A stretch of 64,000 nucleotides of DNA from Mycolicibacterium frederiksbergense (lineage in GTDB: Bacteria > Actinomycetota > Actinomycetes > Mycobacteriales > Mycobacteriaceae): the NCBI RefSeq assembly GCF_029893345.1, contig NZ_JARXVE010000002.1:186001-250000 (forward strand), in the 5' to 3' direction. Positions 38,559 through 47,365 of this stretch are shown here, piece by piece. The first letter of the stretch is position 1. Every line of letters begins with the position of its first letter. The translations under genes were made by a program, and so were the position numbers. The notes beneath the pieces were generated by a model that saw only the letters and a list, made by a program, of their open reading frames with translations, was not told the origin of the DNA and did no database searches.

Positions 38559-38873
38559 TCAGGATGTCTCGGCCTCGTCCGGGCATTGCACATCCACATA
38601 GACCGTTATCGCTGATTTCGGCAGAGCCGGCACAGCACGGTTGGGGTTGTGGATCGCATTCACCTGGCATCTGTCCAGCGGCAGCGTGCTGGTACCACCC
38701 ACCCAGTTGATTGCCACGGTGTAGCCGTCGGAACTCAGTTGCTGGATGATCACGTCGGCTCGCTGTCCGCCCGGGGTCGGGTCCGCCGTGGCAAACGGGG
38801 CACCCCCGATCGCAATGGCCGGCATGATCACGGCCAAACCGATGATTTTCGAATTTCGAGCATGCGTCAACAT
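38559..38873 (-). CDS. Small secreted protein, copy 2 of a tandem pair
   Basis: 104 residues, signal peptide with core IIGLAVIMPAIAIGGAP and predicted cleavage after ATA. Mature domain: VIIQQLSSDGYTVAINWVGG, then C-QVNAIHNPNR and ITVYVDVQCP. The 5' flanks of the two copies are also alike (GATCCTCCCGGCGGT followed by CGGATC or TGGATC), so the duplication included the leader. ATG at 38873, with GAGGATC just upstream on the coding strand. Confidence 0.75.
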   Translation of the reverse strand: MLTHARNSKIIGLAVIMPAIAIGGAPFATADPTPGGQRADVIIQQLSSDGYTVAINWVGGTSTLPLDRCQVNAIHNPNRAVPALPKSAITVYVDVQCPDEAETS

Positions 38874-39113
38874 TTCGATCCTCCCGGCGGTCGGATCTCA
38901 TGCTGTCTCTCTCACCGGCTAGCTCCGGCCGTCACCAGTGAGTGTATTCCTGTTGTACAGAAGGTTAATAGCAGGTTACGTAATCTTTAAGCTAGTTGAC
39001 GGCTCTCGCTACGCTGGCGGGACGGTAGTGCGGAAGCGGCTGCGGAGAAGTGTGTTGTCCGGCAAAAGAGTTCGGGCAGCGTCCGGGAAATTGCCGGACG
39101 CTGCCCGAAGGTC

Positions 39114-39869
39114 TCATGGAGCAGGTGGTGCGGGAACCACCGGTGGTACCGGGGCACCCGGTGCCGGCGGTGCTCCTGGGGCCGGTGGTGGCCCTGGTGG
39201 ATTCGCCGGGTCCGGAAGGTTCTCGCCCAGACCCTGCGGAATGTTGGTTCCGGGTGGGGGCGCGGTGCCCGGAAGCGGTTCGCCGAGTTGCTCTTTGGGC
39301 ACCTGACCGAGCATTGAGCCACGCAGATTCCCGTTGCGGTACATGTTGCGCATCTGTCGCATCCAGTCCAGCCCGGAGATATCTGCGTTTTCCTGGCCTG
39401 GTGCGACGCCAACCACGGTGCCCTGACCCGGTGCCGAGGGTTTCTCGTTCTGCGGGAAGAAGTTCCCGTTGTTGAACGCCCTTAGGTTGGGTGCTTCGGT
39501 GGGCGGTGGCCCGCCCGGTGCCGACGGAACTGTGTACTGTCCCAGCAGCGCGCCAGGACTCATGTCGATCCCGTCCGGGACGCCCAGTCTGCCGGGTGCC
39601 GTTTGGGTCCCGGTCTGTCCCAGAACTGACAGCCCGTTCGGGCCGAGCGGTGCGCCGACGAGCGGCACCGTCGGTCCGGGTGGGGGAGGCGGTTCTGGAG
39701 CCGGGGCCGGGGCGGCAACCACGGGAGCGCCGGGAATCTCGGGCGGTGCCGGGTCGGCGGCGGCGGTTGCCGAGCAGGCAACCGCCGCGCCGACCGCGAA
39801 CAGCCCGGCCGCGGCGAGGTTGGCCATCGCGTTCTTGACGGTCAACGCGCCAGCCGGATTCTCGCTCAT
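39114..39869 (-). CDS. Secreted proline-rich protein
   Basis: 251 residues: signal peptide (AMANLAAAGLFAVGAAVACS, cleavage near ATAAADP), a Pro/Ala-rich N-terminal stretch, a middle segment with LGVPDGIDMSPGALLGQYTV and DWMRQMRNMYRNGNL, and a Pro/Gly/Ala-rich C-terminus. The organised middle suggests a small cell-wall-associated domain; family not recognised. The ATG at 39869 has GAAGG upstream; a GTG at 39890 would add 7 residues. Confidence 0.7.
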   Translation of the reverse strand: MSENPAGALTVKNAMANLAAAGLFAVGAAVACSATAAADPAPPEIPGAPVVAAPAPAPEPPPPPGPTVPLVGAPLGPNGLSVLGQTGTQTAPGRLGVPDGIDMSPGALLGQYTVPSAPGGPPPTEAPNLRAFNNGNFFPQNEKPSAPGQGTVVGVAPGQENADISGLDWMRQMRNMYRNGNLRGSMLGQVPKEQLGEPLPGTAPPPGTNIPQGLGENLPDPANPPGPPPAPGAPPAPGAPVPPVVPAPPAP

Positions 39870-39899
39870 GCCTTCGTGTTTCGCCTTCACAGCAGCCCG

Positions 39900-40586
39900 T
39901 CAGACCGACTTGGTGACGCCGTAGTACGCGACCACATCGTCGGTGTCGGTGGTGGAGCTGGTCAGTGTCGCGTACGAGCGCAGGAAGGACTGGCCGACGC
40001 AGCCATCGATCTTGATATGGACGTCCTTCAACGTGACGCGCACCGGCGCTGCCTTGAACGACTTCTTGTTGACCGAGACGGTGGTGACGGTACCCGGCTT
40101 GGGGTGGATCTCCAGGGTGCCCGACATCGGCATGCTCACGCCGGTCGGGATGAGGCCGGCCAGCGTCGAGCCCGATGTGCTCAGACCGATCGATCCGATG
40201 AGGCGGACCTGCCCCAGTTCGATGCCGCAGCCGATCTGGTAGCCGGTGTCCAGCGTGCCGCCGCTCAGGGAGGTGGACCCGCCTCCGGTAGCGGTGCCGG
40301 TGAACGTGCCTGCCACGAGGTATTCGCGAGAGGACGCGGCGGTGGTCAGCGGTGCCACCGGCAGCTGGCTCTCATTGGACCCGGCCACCGTGAGCTTCCA
40401 CCCATCCGGGGTCGTGACGATACCCGGCTCGGCGGATGCGACGAGGCCGTTGTCCGGCGGGGGACCGGCATCAACAGCCGGCGCTGCGGGGTCCGGTGGT
40501 GGCGGCGGGTCGGCCGACGCGAGGGGCGCCACCGCTACCGGGGCCAACATGCAAACAGCGGCCAAGGTGGCGAAACGATTCAACAT
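39900..40586 (-). CDS. MspA-like porin-family protein, copy 1
   Basis: 228 residues: signal peptide ending PLASADP, a Pro-rich spacer, then an MspA-type beta-rich domain. Family blocks: SREYLVAGTFTG, GGTLDTGYQIGCG, and a terminal RSYATLTSSTTDTDD region. MspA family members form outer-membrane (mycomembrane) channels or secreted relatives; the Cys in QIGCG and a second in GCVGQSF could make a disulfide not present in classic MspA. ATG at 40586 chosen because it aligns with the only possible start of the paralogue at 41377. Confidence 0.75.
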   Translation of the reverse strand: MLNRFATLAAVCMLAPVAVAPLASADPPPPPDPAAPAVDAGPPPDNGLVASAEPGIVTTPDGWKLTVAGSNESQLPVAPLTTAASSREYLVAGTFTGTATGGGSTSLSGGTLDTGYQIGCGIELGQVRLIGSIGLSTSGSTLAGLIPTGVSMPMSGTLEIHPKPGTVTTVSVNKKSFKAAPVRVTLKDVHIKIDGCVGQSFLRSYATLTSSTTDTDDVVAYYGVTKSV

Positions 40587-40675
40587 GCGGGAACTTGTGC
40601 CTCTCATGGGTTTCGAGTCCGAGGGATCGGCGTTGTGATCAGAGCGAATCATGGTCGTGTGGTTTCCGGCCGCGG

Positions 40676-41377
40676 TCAGACGGCCTTGGTCACGCCAAGG
40701 TAGGTGACGACGTCGTCGGTGTTGTCGGTGGAGCTGGTCAGGGTCGCGTACGTGCGAATGAACGACTGACCCGCGCACTGATCGAACTTGATCCGGACAC
40801 CCGTGATGGTGACGCGGGTACCCGTGCCCTTGAACGACTTCTTGTCAATCGGGACGATGCTGACCGTGCCCGGCTTGAGGTAGACCTTGCCCTGCAGGCT
40901 GATACCCGTACCGCCGCTCACATCGGTACCCGCGCCGGTGAATGGAATCCTGATGCCCGGCGTGAAGCTGACACCGGGGTTGATTTCCGTTTCGTCGGTG
41001 ATGATGCCGCAACCGATTTGAGCTCCGGCCTCCAGCGTGCCGCCCGTGAGCTTCGTCTTGCCCCCACCCGAGACCTTTCCGGTGAAGGTGCCCCCGACGA
41101 GGTATTCACGTGACGACACCGCGGTGGTCAGCGGGGCGACCGGCAGCAGGGTCTCGTTGGAGCCGACCACGGTGACGTGCCAGCCGTCGGGGGTGTCCAG
41201 AACCCCGGGAGGCGAGGACGGCACGGCGCCGGTGTCCGGCGGGGGCGGGGCAGGCGCGGCGGCGGCGTCGGCGACCGGCGGCGCGGGGTCCGGCGGGGGA
41301 TCCGCGGATGCAAGGGGCGCAATCGCTACAGGGGCCAACATGCAGACTGCAGCCAGGGGGGCAAAACGACTCAACAT
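40676..41377 (-). CDS. MspA-like porin-family protein, copy 2
   Basis: 233 residues, closely similar to the downstream copy through signal peptide (MLSRFAPLAAVCMLAPVAIA), Pro-rich spacer and the MspA-like domain: SREYLVGGTFTGK, GGTLEAGAQIGCG, RTYATLTSSTDNTDD. Tandem duplication, 89 bp apart. Upstream in-frame sequence lacks an ATG at the place where copy 1 has one (ACG instead), which fixes the start at 41377. Probably a cell-envelope channel or secreted protein. Confidence 0.75.
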   Translation of the reverse strand: MLSRFAPLAAVCMLAPVAIAPLASADPPPDPAPPVADAAAAPAPPPPDTGAVPSSPPGVLDTPDGWHVTVVGSNETLLPVAPLTTAVSSREYLVGGTFTGKVSGGGKTKLTGGTLEAGAQIGCGIITDETEINPGVSFTPGIRIPFTGAGTDVSGGTGISLQGKVYLKPGTVSIVPIDKKSFKGTGTRVTITGVRIKFDQCAGQSFIRTYATLTSSTDNTDDVVTYLGVTKAV

Positions 41378-41809
41378 GCGTGAACTTGCGCCTCTCGTGG
41401 TTCTGAGCCCTGTTGGTCTGCGACGCGCCGTGGTCGTCAGAAGCCTAGGGGCCCAAGGAATCTGTCGCGACGAATCATGGACCGGTCGTGTTTCGATTCG
41501 GTGAACAACGCGCCAACAGTTGCCGCCACATTCCCATCCAGCTGAAGTCCCCAAAGCTGTGAGGCTCCTGGTGATTGGCTGTATGACTGGCTTTCCATAT
41601 CGGGCCATATCGGGATTCCACATCAGGAAGGGGGTTGATGCGTCGGCTGGCACGCAATGGACGACCCACATAGGGAACACGTTGGTCGGTTGTTCACCTT
41701 CCCGACACCTGACCCCCCGACGGTATGGGGGCAATGCCAACGAGGCCTGCTTGTATCCCCGGCGTTGATCGAGTGCGGGTTCGGCAGGTTTCTACTCTTG
41801 GAGGATTAG
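41378..41809. other. Intergenic region, 432 bp
   Basis: Divergent promoter region between the MspA-like pair and the secreted protein gene. It holds two close copies of CCATATCGGG (about 41598 and 41610) and a CCCCCCGACGGTATGGGGG inverted element near 41711-41729. No gene supported. Confidence 0.4.
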
Positions 41810-42415
41810 GTGAGGTCACCACAGCGGTGGGAGCAAGGTCTGGTTGCCCTGGGCATCGCGCTGGGAGTCGGATTCGCCGTGATGCCAACGGCGTCGGCTG
41901 ATCCCGACGGTGCCGTGCACACCGATGCCGCACCGCTACCCGGACCGGCAGCGCCTGTGCTGCCCGAGTTGCCTCCGGTGGTACCCGGTGCGGCCGCGGA
42001 TCCGGCGCCCGTACCGGTCGCCAGCACCGATGATCCTGGCGCGCCAGCGGTTACGGCTTGCTCGACGTTCGCCAGTGCGCTCGACTCGGCATCGACGTTC
42101 TATGGCGATTTCGCGGATTCGATCGAAGGTCTGGAACGTCCCGACTACGGGGATCCGACGGTCAGCACCACGAACACCAGCGGCCGGACCGCGCTTCGTG
42201 AAGCCGCCGGATCGGCAATGAATGCCGCTGGTACACCTGGACTCTCGCCGGACATTGCCAATCCGATGCGTTCGTGGTCGTTTGGCGCCACGAAGCTGCT
42301 GCTGAAAATGGGGCTGCGCACCGGTGGCCAGTCCCTCAATGACACGGCTACCCAGCTCAACAGCGACGCCAGCAACGCGCAGATGGCCTGTGCCGCTGCG
42401 GGCACTCACGCCTGA
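41810..42415 (+). CDS. Secreted hypothetical protein
   Basis: 201 residues: signal peptide (LVALGIALGVGFAVMPTASA), Pro/Ala-rich region to about 75, then a helical domain with a Cys near each end (ACSTFASALDSASTFYGDF and AQMACAAAG), suggesting one disulfide. The layout resembles mycobacterial secreted proteins of unknown role. GTG start at 41810, with GGAGG at 41800-41804. Confidence 0.7.
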   Translation: MRSPQRWEQGLVALGIALGVGFAVMPTASADPDGAVHTDAAPLPGPAAPVLPELPPVVPGAAADPAPVPVASTDDPGAPAVTACSTFASALDSASTFYGDFADSIEGLERPDYGDPTVSTTNTSGRTALREAAGSAMNAAGTPGLSPDIANPMRSWSFGATKLLLKMGLRTGGQSLNDTATQLNSDASNAQMACAAAGTHA

Positions 42416-42530
42416 CGGTTAACCCAATTCGGCTGTGAGACCACGCACTCGCGTCTCACGCCCGCGCTGGCCAGGTTCGAAACTCACCCATCCGATGCGC
42501 GGCGAACCGTGCTTCCAGTAAAGGACTACC

Positions 42531-43205
42531 GTGATCCGGCTTGCGATTTCGTTGCTGATGCTCGTGCTGCTGGCAACCAGTTGTGCCGGCAATGGGGACA
42601 AAGTCCAAGGGGCGCCGAAGGAGGTTCCCAAGTCGGCGCTCGAGGGACTGCTGCTCAGCACCGACCAGATCAACGCTCTGATGGGGACCGATGGGATGAC
42701 CGCACATCCGCCGGTCACCGAGATGAGTGATCACCGCAACCTGCTGCCCAATCTGAACTGCCTGGGTGTCTGGCAGGTTGACGAGTCCGCGATCTATGGG
42801 GATCACTGGACCGCCATGCGCCAGGAGCTGCTGCGCTCGCCGGACAATGACGACTGGGACAACCTGGTGGTGCAGTCGGTGGTGATCTACCCATCCACCC
42901 AGGATGCCAACGACTTCTTCAATCAGTCGGCGGAGCGTTGGTCCAAGTGCACCAACCACCACGTGAACATCACTCTCAACGATGAGCCCCTGCCCAAATG
43001 GACGAGCGGCGACCTCACCACGACCGACTCCGAGCTCACCATGCCCTTCACCCGCGTGAAGGGGGACCAGATCCGTGCCTGCCAACGCGCATTGGCTGTC
43101 GCGGCAAATCTCGTCATAGATGTTCAGGCCTGTAAGCCGGAAGGTTCGTTGGTCACGCAGGCCGCCGATCTGGTGGACAAGATCAAGGCCGCGATGCCTC
43201 GGTGA
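42531..43205 (+). CDS. Lipoprotein with PknH-like extracellular sensor domain
   Basis: 224 residues: signal peptide with lipobox LATSC (lipidated Cys18), then a PknH_C-type domain (about 40-222) with four conserved Cys (LNCLG, SKCTN, RACQRA, VQACKP) that form two disulfides in this fold, and STDQINALMG at its start. Such domains occur at the end of PknH kinases and in LppH/LpqA-type lipoproteins; ligand unknown. GTG start at 42531. Confidence 0.82.
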   Translation: MIRLAISLLMLVLLATSCAGNGDKVQGAPKEVPKSALEGLLLSTDQINALMGTDGMTAHPPVTEMSDHRNLLPNLNCLGVWQVDESAIYGDHWTAMRQELLRSPDNDDWDNLVVQSVVIYPSTQDANDFFNQSAERWSKCTNHHVNITLNDEPLPKWTSGDLTTTDSELTMPFTRVKGDQIRACQRALAVAANLVIDVQACKPEGSLVTQAADLVDKIKAAMPR

Positions 43206-43270
43206 GCGTCACCGGCGACGAGTGCAGCGGTGCGCACCGGTTAGGTCACCGTGAACTGTTGATCCAGCCA

Positions 43271-43313
43271 GGTGGCCAGGGACGCCGGCTTCCAGTCGGC
43301 GTCCCTGGCCACC
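43271..43313. terminator. Perfect 17-bp hairpin between convergent genes
   Basis: Arms 43271-43287 and 43297-43313 are perfectly complementary (17 bp), with a 9-nt loop. It lies between the lipoprotein and methyltransferase 3' ends, so it should stop transcription from both sides. No T run. Confidence 0.85.
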
Positions 43314-43320
43314 GGTCAGA

Positions 43321-44130
43321 TCATCCGAACTCGATGAGGTTGGTGGGGGCCCGGAAGCGCGCCAGCCAACGGGTTCGGTAGACGAGCGCGGCGGCGCGTG
43401 ACAGGACCTTGCCGCGTCCCGCCGGCATATCGAGTTCGCGCACCGCGCGGATGCCGGGGAGTGCACGTAGCTCGTCGTACTGATCGGCGGTGAACGAGAA
43501 CGGCATCGGCGGCGCGGTGTACTGCTTGCTGAGTCTGATGCCGCGGCGCTGAGAATGCTTGCTCAGAAATGTCGGGACGCTGTCGAAGATCATCTGCCCG
43601 CCGGGGAACCTGTCGGCGCAGGCGGCAATGAGATCGAACACCGCATCGCGCTCCAGGTATTGGAACAGTCCCTCTGCGGTGATGAGCACGCCGTTGGTGG
43701 CGTCAACCCGATCCATCCACGAGTAGTCCAGTGCGGACTGCGCCAGGTAGCTGAGTCTGTCCGAAGCCGGAAGCATTTGCTCGCGCAGTCGCACGATCGG
43801 CTCCAGGTCCACTGAAAGCCAAGTCATCTCACCATTGTCGAGGCGCCAGAAGCTGGTCTGCAGCCCCTCGGCCAGGGCGACCACCGTAGCGCGGGGGTGT
43901 GTCTGCAGGTACCGGCGAGAGGCGAGGTCGAACGCCACGGCCCGCAGGGCGGTGGCCTGATGGGTGCGGCCGAAATGGTGGTAGTCATAGCCGAGGCCGT
44001 CGCGCAGTGTGATCGCCAGCGGGTCATCGATGATGCCGTCAGGCCGGGCGGCTTCGGTCGCCCTCTGGTGCAGAGTCAGTAGCGCGGTTTCTGATACCGC
44101 GGTCAGATGACGAGCGTCGATGACTGGCAT
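43321..44130 (-). CDS. Class I SAM-dependent methyltransferase (LCMT-like)
   Basis: 269 residues resembling the leucine carboxyl methyltransferase/PPM family of putative mycobacterial methyltransferases: SETALLTLHQRATEAARPDGIIDDPLA, a SAM-site strand VVALAEGLQTSFWRLDNG, then WLSVDLEPIVRLRE and AEGLFQYLE. The GEG-type glycine loop is ALAEGLQT, typical of this group. Substrate not predictable. Divergent from the PPE gene; it does not share its SigC-type promoter. ATG at 44130. Confidence 0.8.
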   Translation of the reverse strand: MPVIDARHLTAVSETALLTLHQRATEAARPDGIIDDPLAITLRDGLGYDYHHFGRTHQATALRAVAFDLASRRYLQTHPRATVVALAEGLQTSFWRLDNGEMTWLSVDLEPIVRLREQMLPASDRLSYLAQSALDYSWMDRVDATNGVLITAEGLFQYLERDAVFDLIAACADRFPGGQMIFDSVPTFLSKHSQRRGIRLSKQYTAPPMPFSFTADQYDELRALPGIRAVRELDMPAGRGKVLSRAAALVYRTRWLARFRAPTNLIEFG

Positions 44131-44213
44131 GGGGATGACCGTACTCGCGGCGGTTGGCCGGAGCGCGGGCGCCGTGCTGTCGAGAGTCGTTGCCCCGGTT
44201 GCCAGTTACCCGC

Positions 44214-44242
44214 GGGAACTTTTTGGTGCCCGTGTCCGACTA
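44214..44242 (+). promoter_or_regulatory. SigC-type promoter of the PPE gene
   Basis: GGGAACTT (44214-44221), 15-bp spacer, CGACTA (44237-44242), 72 bp before the PPE start. Block sequence and spacing match the ctpB promoter exactly and three other plus-strand sites in the cluster closely. Confidence 0.8.
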
Positions 44243-44313
44243 GCTGAATGACAAGTCGACGGGTGCAGGTCTGGGTGCCCGCGCGATCAACGTTCATGCG
44301 AGGAGGTGATGAC

Positions 44314-45792
44314 GTGACTGCACCGCTGTGGCTTGCGGTACCCCCGGAGGTGCATTCGGCCTTGTTGAGCACGGGGCCGGGTCCCGGATCCCTGCTCGCG
44401 GCCGCCGCGCAGTGGCAGGCGCTGAGCGCTCAATACAGTGCGGTAGCAGCCGAACTCGCACAGATTCTGGCCGGGGTGCAGGCCAGCAGCTGGGAAGGCC
44501 CCAGCGCGGCGCGGTATGTGGCTGCTCATGGTCCCTACCTGGCCTGGCTGGAGCAGGCCTCAGTCGACAGTGCCGTCACCGCTGCGCAGCATGAGACGGT
44601 CGCGGCCGCCTACAGCACCGCTTTGGCGACCATGCCCACCCTTGCGGAACTCGCGGCAAACCACGTCGCCCACGGCGTACTGGTGGCCACCAACTTCTTC
44701 GGCGTCAACACGATACCGATCGCTGTCAACGAAGCCGACTACCTGCGGATGTGGCTGCAGGCGGCCGAAACGATGACCACGTATGACGCAGTTGCGGCGA
44801 GTGCGTACTCGGCGGTGCCCTCGACCCAGCCGGCCCCGTTGATCCTCGCGCCGGGTGCCGAAGCCCCAAGCACGCAGCAGAATACGTCCGGCTCAACGTC
44901 AGACGGCCAGCCGATCAACAGCATTGTGAAGTTCATCTCCGACCTGATTTCGGGTGCCGGCAATCCCGAACGACTTCTCCAGATGTTTCAACAGCTGTTC
45001 GAGCAGCTGGGATTCGGCCGGGCCGAGGCCGCCATTCTCGCCATCATCGCGCTGGTGTTGTACGACATGCTCTGGTACCCCTATTACGCCTCGTATTCGC
45101 TGCTGCTTCTACCGTTCTTCGCACCCGCACTCAGTGCCCTGAGCGCACTGAGCGTGCTGGCGCTGCTGCAGAACGAGGTGCCGGCAGCAGGACTGCTCCC
45201 GATTCCCGACGAGGGGCATACTGGCCACCACGTCGGCCCGACAGCCGATGTCGGCGTGGCATTGCCGACGTCCGGAGTTTCCACCGGAGTGCCGCAGACC
45301 AGCAATCCCGGCTCCAGCCCGCCCACCTCGAGCAGTGCAGCCGGCTCGACAGCGTCACCCGCCATCAGCTACGCCGTGCCCGGTCTGGACCCGCCGCCCG
45401 CCGTGGCATCGGGCCCCAAGGCCGGCACGGAGTCTCCTGCTGACATGGCAGACATTCTCACCACCATCGCGGCGGCGAGAGCAGCCGCCGTCGCCCGCAA
45501 CCGTAGAAAACAAACCGGCCGGAAACGCGACCGTGCGCGCAGCTACCGTTACGAATTTTTGGACGACAGCGACTCCGTGGACGCCACCATCGACAGCCCT
45601 GGCATCGGTCGACACACGTCACCGTCAGCCAGCCTGACGGGCGCAGCCACCCTCGGTTTCGCCGGCGCCGCCAGGGGAACCACCAGCACCCCCGCCGCGG
45701 GGCTGGTCCACCAAGCGTCCGACAGCATTGCCGAGTCCGTCCCGATGCTCCCCAGCACCTGGGTGAGCAAACCCGATGAGAAACGCGAATAG
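44314..45792 (+). CDS. PPE family protein (PPW subgroup), PPE1-like
   Basis: 492 residues. N-terminal PPE domain (about 1-180: [29 protein letters not shown], a WXG motif; [22 protein letters not shown]), a hydrophobic middle (about 230-300), a Pro/Ser-rich linker and a PPW-type C-terminus ([10 protein letters not shown]...[13 protein letters not shown]). PPE proteins are usually exported by ESX systems and some act in nutrient uptake. Rv0096 (PPE1) holds the same place before the INLP operon. GTG at 44314 with AGGAGGTGAT at 44301-44310. No PE partner adjacent. A possible role in export or uptake of the metallophore is inference. Confidence 0.9.
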   Translation: MTAPLWLAVPPEVHSALLSTGPGPGSLLAAAAQWQALSAQYSAVAAELAQILAGVQASSWEGPSAARYVAAHGPYLAWLEQASVDSAVTAAQHETVAAAYSTALATMPTLAELAANHVAHGVLVATNFFGVNTIPIAVNEADYLRMWLQAAETMTTYDAVAASAYSAVPSTQPAPLILAPGAEAPSTQQNTSGSTSDGQPINSIVKFISDLISGAGNPERLLQMFQQLFEQLGFGRAEAAILAIIALVLYDMLWYPYYASYSLLLLPFFAPALSALSALSVLALLQNEVPAAGLLPIPDEGHTGHHVGPTADVGVALPTSGVSTGVPQTSNPGSSPPTSSSAAGSTASPAISYAVPGLDPPPAVASGPKAGTESPADMADILTTIAAARAAAVARNRRKQTGRKRDRARSYRYEFLDDSDSVDATIDSPGIGRHTSPSASLTGAATLGFAGAARGTTSTPAAGLVHQASDSIAESVPMLPSTWVSKPDEKRE

Positions 45793-45793
45793 C

Positions 45794-45822
45794 GGGAACT
45801 TTCAACCGGTTTGATTCGACCA
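45794..45822 (+). promoter_or_regulatory. SigC-type promoter of the INLP operon
   Basis: GGGAACTT (45794-45801), 15-bp spacer, CGACCA (45817-45822). It starts 1 bp after the PPE stop codon and 93 bp before the oxidase gene, so the biosynthetic operon can be driven separately from PPE. Confidence 0.8.
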
Positions 45823-45914
45823 ATCCGATAGTCGCAATCAGATGCACCGTGACGTGTGCATCGAAGGCAACCCCAGTGTCGCGCGCGCAGAACAAAGCCG
45901 AATGAGGAGATGAG

Positions 45915-46784
45915 ATGACGCTCAACGTGATAGGGGAGGGACTCGGGGCGCAAGTCACGGGAATCGATCCGGAGAATCTGGATGACCTCACGACGGACGA
46001 GATCCGCGAGATCGTGTACCAGAACAAGCTGGTTGTTCTGAAGGGTGTTCATCCCACTCCGGAACAGTTCCTCGCGCTGGGGCGCATAGTCGGCGACGTC
46101 GTCACCTACTACGAGCCCATCTACCACCACCAGGACCATCCGGAGATCTTCGTTTCCTCAACGGAAGAGGGTCACGGCGTACCCAGGACCGGCGCGTTCT
46201 GGCATATCGACTACATGTTCATGCCCGAGCCCTTCGCATTCTCCATGGTGGTGCCGCTGGCAGTGCCCGGAAGCGATCGCGGGACCTACTTCATCGACCT
46301 CAACAAGGTGTGGGAGTCGCTTCCGGCCGCTATGCAGGACCCAGTCCGTGGAACCTTCGCCACCCATGACCCCCGGCGGCACATCAAGATTCGCCCACAT
46401 GATGTCTACAAGCCGATCGGTGAAGTCTGGGACGAAATCTCCAAGACCACACCGCCGATCAAGTGGCCGACGGTGATCAGGCACCCGAAGACCGGACAGG
46501 AAATCCTTTACATCTGCGTGACAGGCACTTCAAAGATCGAGGACGCGGACGGAAATGTCCTGGAGCCTGACATGCTGCAAGCACTGATGGCGGCGACCGG
46601 GCAGCTCGATCCGGATTTCGCATCGCCGTTCATTCACACCCAACACTATGAGGTGGGCGATGTTGTGTTGTGGGACAACCGGGTTCTGATCCATCGGGCG
46701 AAACACGGCACCGCATCAGGCACTTTGACGACTCATCGGCTGACCATGCTGGACGGCCTCACGACACCGGGATATGGAGTATGA
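45915..46784 (+). CDS. Fe(II)/2-oxoglutarate oxidase, isonitrile-forming (ScoE/Rv0097-type)
   Basis: Non-heme iron enzyme of the TauD superfamily. Rv0097/ScoE orthologues oxidatively decarboxylate an N-carboxymethyl-beta-amino fatty acid to the isonitrile. 289 residues; the 2-His-1-Asp iron site is readable as His97-X-Asp99 (FWHIDYMF) and His260 (LIHRAKHG), with the 2-oxoglutarate Arg expected in TTHRLTM. First gene of a tight operon: its stop overlaps the fcoT start (ATGA). ATG at 45915, preceded by GAGGAGATG. Confidence 0.92.
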   Translation: MTLNVIGEGLGAQVTGIDPENLDDLTTDEIREIVYQNKLVVLKGVHPTPEQFLALGRIVGDVVTYYEPIYHHQDHPEIFVSSTEEGHGVPRTGAFWHIDYMFMPEPFAFSMVVPLAVPGSDRGTYFIDLNKVWESLPAAMQDPVRGTFATHDPRRHIKIRPHDVYKPIGEVWDEISKTTPPIKWPTVIRHPKTGQEILYICVTGTSKIEDADGNVLEPDMLQALMAATGQLDPDFASPFIHTQHYEVGDVVLWDNRVLIHRAKHGTASGTLTTHRLTMLDGLTTPGYGV

Positions 46785-47347
46785 GCATGAGCTTGGGCAC
46801 CGTCGCAACACCGCCGTTCGCCAAGACTGAGCACGAAGCCGCGCACACGGCGCCGATCCCCGAGGATCTGCTGGTCAAGGTGCTGGAACCCTATTCCTAC
46901 AAGGGATGCCGCTACCTGCTCGACGCTGAGTACCAGGCCACCGAGACTTCGGTATTCGCCATTGGGAACTTCAGCATCGAAGAGCCCGCATACATTCGCA
47001 ATACAGGACACTTCAACGCCGCGGAATGGGTCTTGTGCTTCAACCAACTCGCCTACAGCGCGTTCGCGCCGCCCATCCTCAACGAGGTGATCCCCGAATT
47101 CCGGGGCTGGTCGATCGAGGACTACTTCAACTACCAACTCCCGAGCATGTTGATCAAGACCACGGCATCGCGTTTCAAGCGCCCGATCAAAGCCCAGAAG
47201 TTCTCAGCACGGTTGTTGTGCAAGGACTTCGAGGTCATCGATCGAACGATTCGCTATCTCAAGATTCCGTGCACCATCGAATTCTGGGATGAGGACGGCG
47301 GGTCCGCATCCGGCGAAGTCGTGCTGGCCGCACTGAACATCCCCTAA
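46781..47347 (+). CDS. fcoT: FcoT-type thioesterase/lyase of INLP synthesis
   Basis: 188 residues, single hot-dog fold. Orthologue of Rv0098 (FcoT) and Streptomyces ScoD. In INLP synthesis it acts on an enoyl-ACP or -CoA: glycine addition and/or release of the beta-amino acid intermediate. Blocks: LEPYSYKGCRYLLDAEY, ARLLCKDFEVIDRTIRYL. ATG at 46781 overlaps the oxidase stop; a second ATG at 46787 is in frame. 18 bp before fadD10. Confidence 0.9.
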   Translation: MSMSLGTVATPPFAKTEHEAAHTAPIPEDLLVKVLEPYSYKGCRYLLDAEYQATETSVFAIGNFSIEEPAYIRNTGHFNAAEWVLCFNQLAYSAFAPPILNEVIPEFRGWSIEDYFNYQLPSMLIKTTASRFKRPIKAQKFSARLLCKDFEVIDRTIRYLKIPCTIEFWDEDGGSASGEVVLAALNIP

Positions 47348-47365
47348 CGCGTACAGGAGCACGTC

